From Rhodanobacteraceae bacterium (GTDB lineage: Bacteria; Pseudomonadota; Gammaproteobacteria; Xanthomonadales; Rhodanobacteraceae), in assembly GCA_027019085.1 (NCBI GenBank), contig JALUXG010000034.1, positions 1-51,121 on the forward strand: DNA of 51,121 nucleotides, in the 5' to 3' direction. Below the pieces are notes generated by a model that was not told where the DNA came from, made no database searches, and saw only the letters and a list, made by a program, of their open reading frames with translations. Within the stretch, counting starts at the first letter, position 1. Each line of letters starts with the position of its first letter. The position numbers and the translations under genes were made by a program. Positions 35,447 to 43,850 of this stretch are shown here, piece after piece.

Positions 35447-35671
35447 ATGCCCATGGTAACCATCGACGTCATCAAGGACGTCTTCACCCCGCAGCAGAAA
35501 CAGGAACTCATCACCAGGGTCACCGACGCCATGGTCGCGGTCGAAGGCGAGAACCTGCGCGCCGTCACCTGGGTCCGCATCAATGAATTCGAAGGCGGTG
35601 ACTGGGCCATCGGCGGCAAACCCCTGAGGGCTGCCGACGTCAGGAAGCTGGCCGTCGGAAAGGCGGCCTAG
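35447..35671 (+). CDS. 4-oxalocrotonate tautomerase-like protein
   Basis: A 74-residue protein. After removal of Met the chain begins [20 protein letters not shown], giving the catalytic N-terminal proline of the tautomerase family. The [13 protein letters not shown] segment and [11 protein letters not shown] match the family helix and strand; members work as hexamers or dimers. The start follows GGAG at 7 bases. The cupin gene follows after 53 bases, so the two are probably co-transcribed. Confidence 0.85.
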   Translation: MPMVTIDVIKDVFTPQQKQELITRVTDAMVAVEGENLRAVTWVRINEFEGGDWAIGGKPLRAADVRKLAVGKAA

Positions 35672-35724
35672 AAGGGCCACCCGGACCGACCATCCATTCA
35701 AATCACGCAAGGGAGCAACCCGAG

Positions 35725-36111
35725 ATGCGCATTGCCAGGCAAGACATCCCCGTACGCATGAACGTCCCCGGCGCGGTGGCCCGACAACAGGTCGACTTCG
35801 GGGACGCCACCCCTTTCGGCACCATCAGCGGCGAGTACTTTTCGCTCGGCACGGGCACCGACCTCGCACCACTCCTGCAGGGCCTGGAAGGCGATCTTTG
35901 CCAGTCCCCGCACTGGGGTTACGTGCTGCAGGGAGAGCTCACCGTGACCTATGCCGATGGCGACAGCGAACGCCCGGCCACCGGCGACCTGTTCTATTGG
36001 CCACCCGGGCACACCGTGAAGGTCGACAAGGACGCCGAAATCATCCTGTTCAGCCCCCAACACGAGCACAACGTGGTGATGGACCACATCCTGAACAAGA
36101 TTGCCGGCTGA
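35725..36111 (+). CDS. Small cupin-domain protein
   Basis: A 128-residue single-domain cupin. SPHWGYVLQGELTVTYADGD covers cupin motif 1 (usually G-x5-H-x-H-x4-E-x6-G; here reduced, with one His) and RPATGDLFYWPPGHTVKV covers motif 2 with its His. The last strands end EHNVVMDHILNK. With fewer metal-binding histidines than usual it may bind rather than convert a small molecule. The start follows GGGAG. A strong hairpin follows the stop. Confidence 0.75.
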   Translation: MRIARQDIPVRMNVPGAVARQQVDFGDATPFGTISGEYFSLGTGTDLAPLLQGLEGDLCQSPHWGYVLQGELTVTYADGDSERPATGDLFYWPPGHTVKVDKDAEIILFSPQHEHNVVMDHILNKIAG

Positions 36112-36120
36112 CGGCCGGAG

Positions 36121-36146
36121 GCGGCTCAGAGCCCCTTCTGAGCCGC
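36121..36146 (+). terminator. Hairpin after the cupin gene
   Basis: A perfect 10-bp stem, GCGGCTCAGA (36121-36130) with TCTGAGCCGC (36137-36146), and a 6-nt loop. It begins 9 bases after the cupin stop. The tail (TTGCTCCCCTTCCC) is pyrimidine-rich but not a T-run. Confidence 0.7.
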
Positions 36147-36419
36147 TTGCTCCCCTTCCCCCGGCACCCCGCTCAGCGCCGTGAAAGACCATGGGCCGTC
36201 GCGCATACGACACAGGACAGGCCACGTGCGCAGGGCAATATCGTGTTCCTGGGAATGCCCTGGGGTGAATCCGGTGATGCTTTGCCTTGCCAACGTCGGG
36301 GCCAGCCGAAACTGCAATCCCGGACCCGCCGGGGATAGTCCCGGTGGCGCTGGAGTGCGAACTGCGATGCAGCCGTTGGGCGAATCCAGCACCGCCAGCC
36401 ATGGTGCATACAACGTCAT
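36126..36419 (-). CDS. Possible small hypothetical protein
   Basis: An open frame of 97 residues beginning MTLYAPWLAVLDSPNGCIAV, preceded by AGGA, with hydrophilic and Pro/Gly-rich content and an ending GEQAAQKGL. Its stop lies inside the hairpin that follows the cupin gene. No motif is recognised. It reads more like protein than the other frames in this gap, but the support is weak. Confidence 0.3.
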   Translation of the reverse strand: MTLYAPWLAVLDSPNGCIAVRTPAPPGLSPAGPGLQFRLAPTLARQSITGFTPGHSQEHDIALRTWPVLCRMRDGPWSFTALSGVPGEGEQAAQKGL

Positions 36420-36495
36420 GGTCCTGCGCCATGGCCGCCAGGTTCCAGACTGCACTCCGATCAGGACCGGCGGGGATAAATCACCTTCGCTGGCA

Positions 36496-36804
36496 TCATT
36501 GTCCTGGCGTACCCCGAAGCCTTGTCCCAACCCGGGGTGCGGATCCGGCGATGGCAGAAAGATCCCACGGCTGCGGCTCGGAGCATGCGCTGGCGCCCCA
36601 TTGCCGGGCCACCTGCGATGCTCCGGGGCTGAAATAGACCACCCGATGGCAATGCAGCCGACCTTCCGATTCATACCGCTCGTACACGGCAAACCCGTCC
36701 GGTCGGCCCGCCGCACTCCACGCCGTCCTGACCGCCGCCCGCAGTTCGTCCGCAGCCACGTCGGACAGATCAGCCGCACCAAGATCGAGTCGAAACCAGG
36801 ACAT
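36496..36804 (-). CDS. Small hypothetical protein
   Basis: A 102-residue frame beginning MSWFRLDLGAADLSDVAAD, with a GGAG ribosome site 8 bases upstream. It has an amphipathic helix (DELRAAVRTAWSAAGRPDG), then FAVYERYESEGRLHCHRVVY and a PGASQVARQWGA segment that looks like a compact alpha/beta fold. It may be a conserved Xanthomonadales protein; the family is not recognised. The last ~20 residues are Arg/Gly-rich and less protein-like. Confidence 0.5.
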   Translation of the reverse strand: MSWFRLDLGAADLSDVAADELRAAVRTAWSAAGRPDGFAVYERYESEGRLHCHRVVYFSPGASQVARQWGASACSEPQPWDLSAIAGSAPRVGTRLRGTPGQ

Positions 36805-37261
36805 CGCACATTCTCCGCCCGGCATCGCGGGACCGCTCACTCCGGCCCCTGCCGTTTGCCGGCATTGTCCCATGAAGGGCCACTGCTGCAGCGTCTGCAT
36901 GCACACCCGGTACCCGACAGGTGCGTTGGAAAGCAAACCAAACCCCGCGTGAGATGACATCACAAGTCCAGGCTTGAGGACCACACCAGGACAGGGGAAA
37001 GTTCCCAAAATCAATGGCGCTGAAAACCGAGGTCTGGCAACCGGAGGAGCCCCGCGGTTGCCGTCTGGACCTGGAGCTGTGTCCGAAACAAGACCCTTGC
37101 CGGGATCGGAAACCAAGGGCGCCGAGCCCGTGGCCCACCGTATCGTGCCGTCTTGCGCAGGTGACCTGTGACACATGTCCCGCGCATGCGCATGGCTCTA
37201 GCATGGCGTGTTGGGGCAGGCCTTGTCCTGCCCTGCCGCACGTCCACCTGGAGAAGCCATC
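36805..37261. other. Divergent intergenic region upstream of the Tricorn-type protease
   Basis: About 457 bases with no supported gene. It includes several short palindromic patches (GCGCATGCGC near 37183; GGCAGG/CCTGCC near 37215-37235). The promoter of the protease is presumably here, but no clear boxes were found. Confidence 0.4.
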
Positions 37262-40200
37262 ATGCGACGAGTGTTCCTGTCCGCAATTGCGTGCATCGTG
37301 ATGTTGCCGATCGCGGCGTTACCGACCTCCCGAAGTGCCCGGGCTGCCGTCAGCGGCGGGCATGGCGAAGGCACACACGCCCCGCTTCTGCTGCTGCGTT
37401 ACCCGACGATGTCGAAAACCCGGATCGCTTTCGAGTACGGCGGCGAGATCTGGGAAATGCCGCGCAGCGGCGGCCAGGCGCACGTGCTGGCCAGCGGCAT
37501 GGACATGCTGACCAAGCCGATCTTCTCGCCCAACGGCAAGATGGTCGCCTTCAGCGGCACCTACGATGACAACACCGACGTCTACGTGGTCCCGGCCGAT
37601 GGTGGCCAGCCGCGACGACTGACCTACCACCCCGGCCCGGACATCGCCGTGGGCTGGACGCCGGACGGCAGGAGCGTGCTGTTCCGTTCGCGCCGCTACA
37701 GCTTTTCCGACCCCAACCAGCTCTATACCGTGCCGGTGACCGGTGCATTCCCCAAGGCCCTGCCGCTGCCGGAAGCCGAGGAAGGCGCGTACTCGCCCGA
37801 TGGCAGCCACCTGGCCTATGTGCCCGGTTTCCAGTGGGAATCCTTCTGGAAGGACTACAAGGGGGGCCAGCACACCCAGGTGTGGCTGGCGCGCCTGTCC
37901 GACTCCCACGTGGTGCGCATTCCCGACAAGAACGCCAATGAGCGCGACCCCATGTGGGTCGGCAACACGGTGTACTTCCTCTCCGATCGCGACGGCCCGA
38001 TCACGCTGTTCGCATACGACACCACGACAGGCAAGGTACACAAGCTCATCGACAACACCGGCTTCGATATCACCTCGGCGTCGGCAGGGCCCGGCGGCAT
38101 CGTGTATTCGCAGTTCGGCCAGTTGCACATCTACGATTTCGCGACCGGCCGCACGCACGCCGTCCATGCCGTGGTGCGCGGCGACCTGCCGCAACGCCGC
38201 CCCCGCTTCGAGAAAGTGGGCAAGAACATCGTCAGCGCCACGATTTCACCCCACGGCGTGCGCGCGGCATTCGAAGCGCTTGGCGACATCCTGTCGGTGC
38301 CAACCAAGCATGGCAGCATGGTCAACCTGACCCACAGCCCCGGCGCCATGGACCGCGATCCAGCCTGGTCGCCCGACGGCAAGTCGCTGGCCTACTTCTC
38401 CGACTGCGATGGCGAGTACGATCTGTACGTGCGTGACCAGAACGGCACCGGCAACGCCAGGCGCGTCAAACTGGGGCAGGACGGTGCGTTCTATTACGGC
38501 CTGAGCTGGTCACCGGACAGCAGGAAGCTGGTGTTCGGCGACCAGAAGCTCGATCTCTGGTACGTCAATCTGGCTTCCGCGCACCCGCACCCGATCCGTG
38601 TCGCGCGCAACGATCATGCGGTACTGCAGCAGTTCAGGCCCGGCTGGTCGCCGGACAGCCGCTGGATTGCCTATGCCAAGGTCATGCCAAACCAGTTGCA
38701 TGCGATCTTCATCTATTCGCTCGCCGACAACAGCACGCACCAGGTCACCGATGCCGGCAGCGACTGCCGCTACCCGGTGTTCGATGCCAATGGCAAATAC
38801 CTGTATTTCACTTCCAGCACCAACACCGCGCTGACTTCGGGCATGTGGGAAATGACCGGCATGGACCGTCCGGTTACGCGCCATGTGTATGCCGTCACGC
38901 TGGAACCTGGCACCGCCTCGCCCGTCGCCCCACGGCCCGGTTTCGATAAACCCGGTGCCAAGCACAAGCACCACGCCGAGCATGCCGGGAACGCGCACAA
39001 GCCACCGCCGCAGGTGCGGATCGACTTCAAGGGACTGCTTGCGCGCGCCGTTCCCCTGCCCATCAAGGCCGCCAACTACGTGGGTCTCAGTGCCGGCAAG
39101 ACAGGCCAGATTTACCTGCAGAAGGCAAAACAGGCGCTGCTGGATCCGGAAGAGATTGGCCCAGTCTCGATCATCAGCTTCGATCTGGGCACGCGCAAGA
39201 GCAAAACGGTGATCAAGGGCATCACCCGTTTCGAACTGGCCGCCGATGGCAAGAAGATGCTCTACCACAAGGGCAAGGACTGGTTCATCGCCGATGCCAG
39301 ACACGGTGCCAAGCCGAAATCGCTCGACACCGCATCGCTGAAGGTCTTCGTCGAGCCCGCCAGGGAATGGGCGCAGATGTACCGCGATGCCTGGCGTATG
39401 CAGCGTGCGTTTTTCTACAACCCGAACTACGACGGCCTTGACGTCAAGGCCGCGGAGAAGGAATTCGCCCACTACCTGCCCGGCATTGCCAGCCGCGACG
39501 GCCTGACGTTCCTGTTCCGCGAGATGATGAGCTACATGTCGGTCGGCCACATGTTCGTCGAGGGCGGATACCGTCCGACCATGCAGCAGATCCATGTCGG
39601 CCTGCTTGGCGCCAACTACGCCGTCGAGCACGGCCGCTACCGCATCACGCGCATCTTCACCGGCGGCACGTGGAACCCGGATGCCTACGCACCGCTGGCG
39701 CAACCGGGGCTGAAGGTTCGCACCGGTGATTACCTGCTGGCAGTCAACGGCACCCCGATCCACGGCAATCAGAACATCTACAAGGCCTTCCAGGACCTGG
39801 CCAAAGTGGACGTCACGCTGACGGTCGGCCCGAACCCCGACATGCGCGGGTCGCACCAGATCACGGTCAAGACCATCCCCAGCGAATCCAAGCTGAGACA
39901 CATCGCCTGGATCGACCACAACATGGCGCTGGTCGACAAGCTGTCCCACGGGCAACTGGGTTATGTCTACCTGCCCGATACCGCCAACGGTGGCTACCGC
40001 AATTTCAACCGCTACTTCTTCTCGCAGGTCGACAGGAAGGGCGTGATCATCGACGAGCGCTTCAACCACGGCGGCGACATCTCCGACTACATCATCCAGT
40101 ACCTCCAGCGCCGCCCCATGGCGATGATCGTCACCCGCTGGATTCCGCCACGGGTGGCGCCGACCATGGCCATCTACGGACCCAAGGTCATGCTGATCAA

Positions 40201-40585
40201 CCAGTTCTCCGGATCCGGTGGCGACGCCCTGCCCTGGTACTTCAGGAAGGCCGGACTCGGCACCCTGGTCGGTGAACGGACCTGGGGCGGACTGGTCGGC
40301 ATCGGCGGTTACCCGCGACTGATGGACGGCGGCGCGATCACCTCGCCGCGCGTGGCCTTCGAGGGCCTGGATGGAACCTTCCCGGTGGAGAACCACGGCG
40401 TCGCGCCGGATGTCACCGTCTGGCAGGACCCCGCACTGGTCCGCAAGGGCCAGGACCCGCAGCTGCAACGCGGCATCGACATCGCCCTCAAGCAGCTCAA
40501 GGCCCACCCGCAGCCGCACTACACGCGGCCACCCTGGCGCAATTACCACCCGAAACTTCCGCCTCTGCCTGGCGGCACGCAGTAA
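37262..40585 (+). CDS. Tricorn-type protease (exported)
   Basis: A large exported serine protease of 1107 residues that trims peptides. The signal peptide is RRVFLSAIACIVMLPIAALP. Two beta-propeller blocks follow, one of about 60-340 (FSPNGKMVAFSGTYDDNTDV; YSPDGSHLAYVPG), the second of about 340-640. Residues about 790-880 contain a PDZ domain (LKVRTGDYLLAVNGTPI). The C-terminal S41-like core holds the nucleophile Ser985 in FSGSGGDALPW, then GERTWGGLVG. The start ATG follows GGAG. The archaeal enzyme is cytoplasmic; here the signal peptide implies peptide processing outside the cytoplasm. A terminator-like hairpin follows. Confidence 0.92.
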   Translation: MRRVFLSAIACIVMLPIAALPTSRSARAAVSGGHGEGTHAPLLLLRYPTMSKTRIAFEYGGEIWEMPRSGGQAHVLASGMDMLTKPIFSPNGKMVAFSGTYDDNTDVYVVPADGGQPRRLTYHPGPDIAVGWTPDGRSVLFRSRRYSFSDPNQLYTVPVTGAFPKALPLPEAEEGAYSPDGSHLAYVPGFQWESFWKDYKGGQHTQVWLARLSDSHVVRIPDKNANERDPMWVGNTVYFLSDRDGPITLFAYDTTTGKVHKLIDNTGFDITSASAGPGGIVYSQFGQLHIYDFATGRTHAVHAVVRGDLPQRRPRFEKVGKNIVSATISPHGVRAAFEALGDILSVPTKHGSMVNLTHSPGAMDRDPAWSPDGKSLAYFSDCDGEYDLYVRDQNGTGNARRVKLGQDGAFYYGLSWSPDSRKLVFGDQKLDLWYVNLASAHPHPIRVARNDHAVLQQFRPGWSPDSRWIAYAKVMPNQLHAIFIYSLADNSTHQVTDAGSDCRYPVFDANGKYLYFTSSTNTALTSGMWEMTGMDRPVTRHVYAVTLEPGTASPVAPRPGFDKPGAKHKHHAEHAGNAHKPPPQVRIDFKGLLARAVPLPIKAANYVGLSAGKTGQIYLQKAKQALLDPEEIGPVSIISFDLGTRKSKTVIKGITRFELAADGKKMLYHKGKDWFIADARHGAKPKSLDTASLKVFVEPAREWAQMYRDAWRMQRAFFYNPNYDGLDVKAAEKEFAHYLPGIASRDGLTFLFREMMSYMSVGHMFVEGGYRPTMQQIHVGLLGANYAVEHGRYRITRIFTGGTWNPDAYAPLAQPGLKVRTGDYLLAVNGTPIHGNQNIYKAFQDLAKVDVTLTVGPNPDMRGSHQITVKTIPSESKLRHIAWIDHNMALVDKLSHGQLGYVYLPDTANGGYRNFNRYFFSQVDRKGVIIDERFNHGGDISDYIIQYLQRRPMAMIVTRWIPPRVAPTMAIYGPKVMLINQFSGSGGDALPWYFRKAGLGTLVGERTWGGLVGIGGYPRLMDGGAITSPRVAFEGLDGTFPVENHGVAPDVTVWQDPALVRKGQDPQLQRGIDIALKQLKAHPQPHYTRPPWRNYHPKLPPLPGGTQ

Positions 40586-40591
40586 GACCCT

Positions 40592-40617
40592 GGGCGGGTC
40601 CGGCAATGGGCCCGCCC
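40592..40617 (+). terminator. Terminator-like hairpin after the Tricorn-type gene
   Basis: A 10-bp stem, GGGCGGGTCC with GGGCCCGCCC (one T-G wobble), and a 6-nt loop, 7 bases after the stop. The tail is GTTCCTTTGG, only partly T-rich. Confidence 0.65.
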
Positions 40618-40711
40618 GTTCCTTTGGCTTTCGAGTCCTGAACTGGGAACCTCAGGGTCAGGCTCCACTTTCACTGCCATCGAAGACAAATGTGCGCACT
40701 GATCCCCGGTT

Positions 40712-41944
40712 TCAACTTCCAGCAAGCGCCCGCCAATCGATCGCAGCGGTTCCCTCCAGCTTGTGGCTGCGATCGGGCATCGGGTACTTCAGTCCCGATC
40801 CGCAATTGAACAGCACGACGCGATCTCCACGCGAAACGCGTTGCTCGTCCAGCGCCTGCAGGTAGGCTGCGAGTGTCGCCGCGCCTTCCGGGCACAGCAG
40901 CACGCCTTCGGATTGCGCGGCGCGAGTTCGCGCCGCCTCGATGGCTTCGTCGTCGACGGCGATGGCAAAACCCTTCGATTCGCGTACTGCACGAAGGATA
41001 AGGAAATCGCCCAGTGCAGCAGGTACACGGATTCCACTGGCGATGGTATGCGCACCCTGCCAGCGTTCCGCGTGCTCCTCTCCTTTTTCGTACGCACGGA
41101 CGATCGGAGCACAACCGGAAGCCTGCACGGCGATCATGCGCGGACGCTTCGCTCCGATCCAGCCGATCCGCTCCAGTTCGTCGAACGCCTTCCACATGCC
41201 GATCAAGCCGGTGCCCCCGCCGGTGGGATAGAAGATGGCGTCGGGCAGTTCCCAATCGAGCTGCTCGGCCAGTTCCAGCCCCATGGTTTTTTTGCCTTCA
41301 ATCCGGTAGGGCTCCTTCAGTGTCGAGACATCGAACCAGCCCATCGCCTCTTTTCCTTGATGGACGATACGGCCGCAGTCGTCGATCAGTCCGTCCACGC
41401 GAAAGACCTTCGCGCCGTACATGGCGATTTCGCGCACATTGATTTCCGGCGTATCGGAAGGACAAAAGACGTAGCTTTCCATCCCTCCGCGCGCCGCATA
41501 CGCTGCCATGGCGGCGCCCGCGTTGCCGTTGGTGGGCATGGCGAGACGTTCGACCCCGAAGTGTCTGGCCATGGCCACGGCAAGTGCCAGCCCGCGAGCC
41601 TTGAACGATCCAGTCGGAAGGCGCCCTTCATCCTTGATCAGGATGCGGCCCGTAACCCCCGATGCGCTGGCCAGGCGTTCACAGGAGACCAGGGGCGTCA
41701 TGGTCTCGCCTAGCCGGATGGCATCGTCCTCGTGCACCAGCGGCAGGAATTCGCGGTAGCGCCAGAAGTCGGGGCTGCGACGCCGCAACGTGTCCTTGTC
41801 GATTGTCCGGGCAATCGCGTCCAGGTCATAGCGGACAAGCAGGGGCTTGCCTGCTGCGGAGAGTCCATGGGCCCGATCAGCGGGATAGGCCTCCCCCGTC
41901 AACGAGCATTCGAGATGGGTAACAAACGAACGATCTTCGGGCAT
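40712..41944 (-). CDS. thrC: Threonine synthase
   Basis: PLP enzyme converting O-phosphohomoserine to threonine. The cofactor Lys is Lys115 in LPTGSFKARGLALAVAMA; the phosphate-binding loop is PTGGGTGLIGMWKAF, and the C-terminal NCGSGLKYP holds the pyridine-ring residue. The N-terminal TGEAYPADRAHGLSAAGKPL with Cys-containing ECSLTG resembles the plant-like short class. Length is 410 residues, normal. The start follows AGAAGGAAAG. No other threonine genes (thrA, thrB) are in the window. It is divergent from a TetR regulator, whose operator lies about 157 bases upstream of this gene. Confidence 0.88.
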   Translation of the reverse strand: MPEDRSFVTHLECSLTGEAYPADRAHGLSAAGKPLLVRYDLDAIARTIDKDTLRRRSPDFWRYREFLPLVHEDDAIRLGETMTPLVSCERLASASGVTGRILIKDEGRLPTGSFKARGLALAVAMARHFGVERLAMPTNGNAGAAMAAYAARGGMESYVFCPSDTPEINVREIAMYGAKVFRVDGLIDDCGRIVHQGKEAMGWFDVSTLKEPYRIEGKKTMGLELAEQLDWELPDAIFYPTGGGTGLIGMWKAFDELERIGWIGAKRPRMIAVQASGCAPIVRAYEKGEEHAERWQGAHTIASGIRVPAALGDFLILRAVRESKGFAIAVDDEAIEAARTRAAQSEGVLLCPEGAATLAAYLQALDEQRVSRGDRVVLFNCGSGLKYPMPDRSHKLEGTAAIDWRALAGS

Positions 41945-42100
41945 GGCACTTTCCTTCTGGTTCCGGCGCAGCCGGCTATGGCATGGCAGACATGAACATC
42001 AAGAATACAGGACGTGTTGGAAGGGTCTGTAACAGGAGCACGGATGCACTTTCCAGCGCGACATTTCCGCGAAATGGCGCATCCCCCACCCTCGATAGAT

Positions 42101-42116
42101 TAGACTGATCGTTCTA
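42101..42116. promoter_or_regulatory. TetR-type operator, imperfect 16-bp palindrome (autoregulation)
   Basis: TAGACTGATCGTTCTA is palindromic at 12 of 16 positions and is centred on GATC. It lies about 47 bases before the TetR start. Its layout matches the perfect palindrome at 42800-42815, and it resembles boxes of NemR-branch TetR repressors. Confidence 0.55.
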
Positions 42117-42162
42117 TACATGCTAGCATCCGCTATCATCCAAGCGGACGAAGTGACGCGCC

Positions 42163-42744
42163 ATGCCCTGGGAAAAGTCATTCGACGAAGGCGAGGTCGT
42201 CGGCAAGGCGATGAAGGTTTTCTGGGCCAAGGGCTTTGAGCCGGCCTCCATGGCCGATCTCATCGCCGGCACGGGCATCGCGCGAGGCAGCCTCTACAAT
42301 GCCTTTGGAGGCAAGCGTCAACTGTTCGTCAAGGCGCTGGAAAAGTACGACCGGGAGAACCGGCGAGCGATCCTGGCCGACATGGAGGCGCTGGATGATC
42401 CAACGCGTGCCATTGCCACGCTGTTTGACTGCATTGTGTCGGAAACTGTTGCCGATACAGACAGGAAGGGCTGTTTTCTCGTCAATACCTCCCTTGAGCT
42501 GGCCATGCATGACGATGAAGTCAAGCGCATCGTGAAGCGCGGCATGGGCGAATTCGAGGCGTTCTTCCGCCGCAGCATCGAGGTCGCGCAGGCGCGTGGG
42601 AAAGTCCCCGGCTCCCTCGATCCGGCGACCACCGCCAAGGGACTGCTTGCAATGGTCGTCGCCATCCGCCTGCTTGGCCGCGGCGTCTACGACGCATCGA
42701 CACTCAAGGCCATTGCCGCCCAGGCGCAGCGCCTGCTGCACTGA
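42163..42744 (+). CDS. TetR-family transcriptional regulator
   Basis: A 193-residue repressor. The N-terminal helix-turn-helix is AMKVFWAKGFEPASMADLIA with the recognition helix at GIARGSLYNAFGGKRQLFVK. The ligand domain contains a Cys in KGCFLVNTSLELA, in the place where NemR/AcrR-type members can sense electrophiles. Together with the upstream and downstream 16-bp palindromes it forms a simple regulatory unit with the AhpD-like gene, about 250 bases downstream on the same strand. Confidence 0.9.
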   Translation: MPWEKSFDEGEVVGKAMKVFWAKGFEPASMADLIAGTGIARGSLYNAFGGKRQLFVKALEKYDRENRRAILADMEALDDPTRAIATLFDCIVSETVADTDRKGCFLVNTSLELAMHDDEVKRIVKRGMGEFEAFFRRSIEVAQARGKVPGSLDPATTAKGLLAMVVAIRLLGRGVYDASTLKAIAAQAQRLLH

Positions 42745-42799
42745 CGCCCGTCGCTATCCTCTTTCCATGTAAACGCCCGGGTCCAGGCCAGCCTCGGAG

Positions 42800-42815
42800 T
42801 TAACCGATCGGTTAA
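42800..42815. promoter_or_regulatory. Perfect 16-bp palindromic operator in front of the AhpD-like gene
   Basis: TTAACCGATCGGTTAA is fully self-complementary, as typical for a TetR dimer. It covers the -35 element and spacer of the promoter read at 42800-42828, an ideal position for repression. Confidence 0.75.
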
Positions 42816-42828
42816 AACTACTTATATT
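42800..42828 (+). promoter_or_regulatory. Promoter of the AhpD-like gene
   Basis: TTAACC (42800) and TATATT (42823) are separated by 17 bases. The -10 box matches the consensus at five of six positions. The operator palindrome overlaps it. Confidence 0.6.
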
Positions 42829-42993
42829 TGGACTGCACAGTCTAAACAAGCACCGATTCTGCGCTCCCATCGCCGCCGCGCAAGAAACCACAAACAACCG
42901 CCTGCTGGAAAAAGCGACCGCCCCGCCCGCAGGAACCCATCACCCATCCACTGCCGTGGATGAACACCACCCGAACTGCAACAGGAAATGACC

Positions 42994-43548
42994 ATGACCG
43001 ATTTCACCCTGTACGACGAAACCAACGCACCCGAGGGCAGCAAGCCGCTGCTTGCCAAGTCGAAAGCCGCCTATGGCATGGTCCCGAGTCTGCACGCCGT
43101 CATGGCTGAAGCGCCGGGCCTGCTGGAGGCGTACCGGACCGTCCACGAGCTGTTCGCAAATTCCAGCTTCGACAAGGACGAACTGACGGTCGTCTGGCAA
43201 ACCGTCAATGTCGAGCACGGCTGCCACTACTGCGTACCGGCGCATACCGGGATCGCCATGAGCATGGGTGTGGACGACGCCATCACCCAGGCGCTGCGCA
43301 ATGGGACGGCGTTGCCCAACGCGCATCTGGAAGCCCTGCGCAGTTTCACCCTGAGCGTGGTGCGTGGGCGTGGCAACGTGGACGAAAACGCGGTGCAGGC
43401 CTTCCTGGACGCCGGTTTCAGCAAGCGCCAGATCCTCGAAGTGGTGCTCGGCGTTTCCCAGAAAGTGATGTCCAATTACACCAATCACCTGGCAAATACG
43501 CCGGTCGATCCACCGTTCCGCAAGTTCGCCTGGCAGAAGAAGGCCTGA
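42994..43548 (+). CDS. Carboxymuconolactone decarboxylase / AhpD-like protein
   Basis: A 184-residue all-helical protein. The active site EHGCHYCVPAH (Cys77, Cys80, His84) is the AhpD-type CxxC-x3-H motif, so a peroxidase or electrophile-detoxifying role is likelier than decarboxylation. The N-terminus TDFTLYDETNAPEGSKPLLA and PSLHAVMAEAPGLLEAY are typical. I take the second ATG (42994), since AGGA is too close to the first at 42988. It is controlled by the promoter and operator described above. Confidence 0.88.
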   Translation: MTDFTLYDETNAPEGSKPLLAKSKAAYGMVPSLHAVMAEAPGLLEAYRTVHELFANSSFDKDELTVVWQTVNVEHGCHYCVPAHTGIAMSMGVDDAITQALRNGTALPNAHLEALRSFTLSVVRGRGNVDENAVQAFLDAGFSKRQILEVVLGVSQKVMSNYTNHLANTPVDPPFRKFAWQKKA

Positions 43549-43576
43549 AGCGGCCGGGAAAATCTCCCCCGGTGCA

Positions 43577-43607
43577 CACGCCGCCAGACCCGGTGTCTGG
43601 CGGCGTG
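43577..43607 (+). terminator. Strong hairpin after the AhpD-like gene
   Basis: A perfect 13-bp stem, CACGCCGCCAGAC (43577-43589) with GTCTGGCGGCGTG (43595-43607), and a 5-nt loop, 28 bases after the stop. There is no T-run behind it. Confidence 0.7.
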
Positions 43608-43850
43608 GTGGCCATATTGATGAATCAGCCGCACGATGGGCGCACCATGGACGTCGATGACATATCCGTTGGTGACTCATCGGCACGTTCATGCTCATGG
43701 ACGGATTGCACAGGTTTCACAAACCCTGGATTGTCCGTCAAACCGCGGCCCGTCCGCGGGAGCGCAGAGGGAAGGACGCAGGTTCCCATGTACGTGTCCG
43801 GCACCAGGCAGGCACCGGCAGGCATCATCTCGCCCATCGGGGAAAGCGCC
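43608..43850. other. Upstream region of the haloacid dehalogenase gene
   Basis: About 240 bases with no supported gene. An in-frame extension upstream of the dehalogenase start exists but contains no family-like sequence. Confidence 0.4.

Noticed and set aside
38510-40606. A very long minus-strand open frame (about 698 codons)
   Set aside because: It lies antisense to the Tricorn-type gene, has no domain pattern and arises from high GC at third positions.
42988-42990. First ATG of the AhpD-like gene as start
   Set aside because: AGGA abuts it with no usable spacing; the second ATG at 42994 is better placed.
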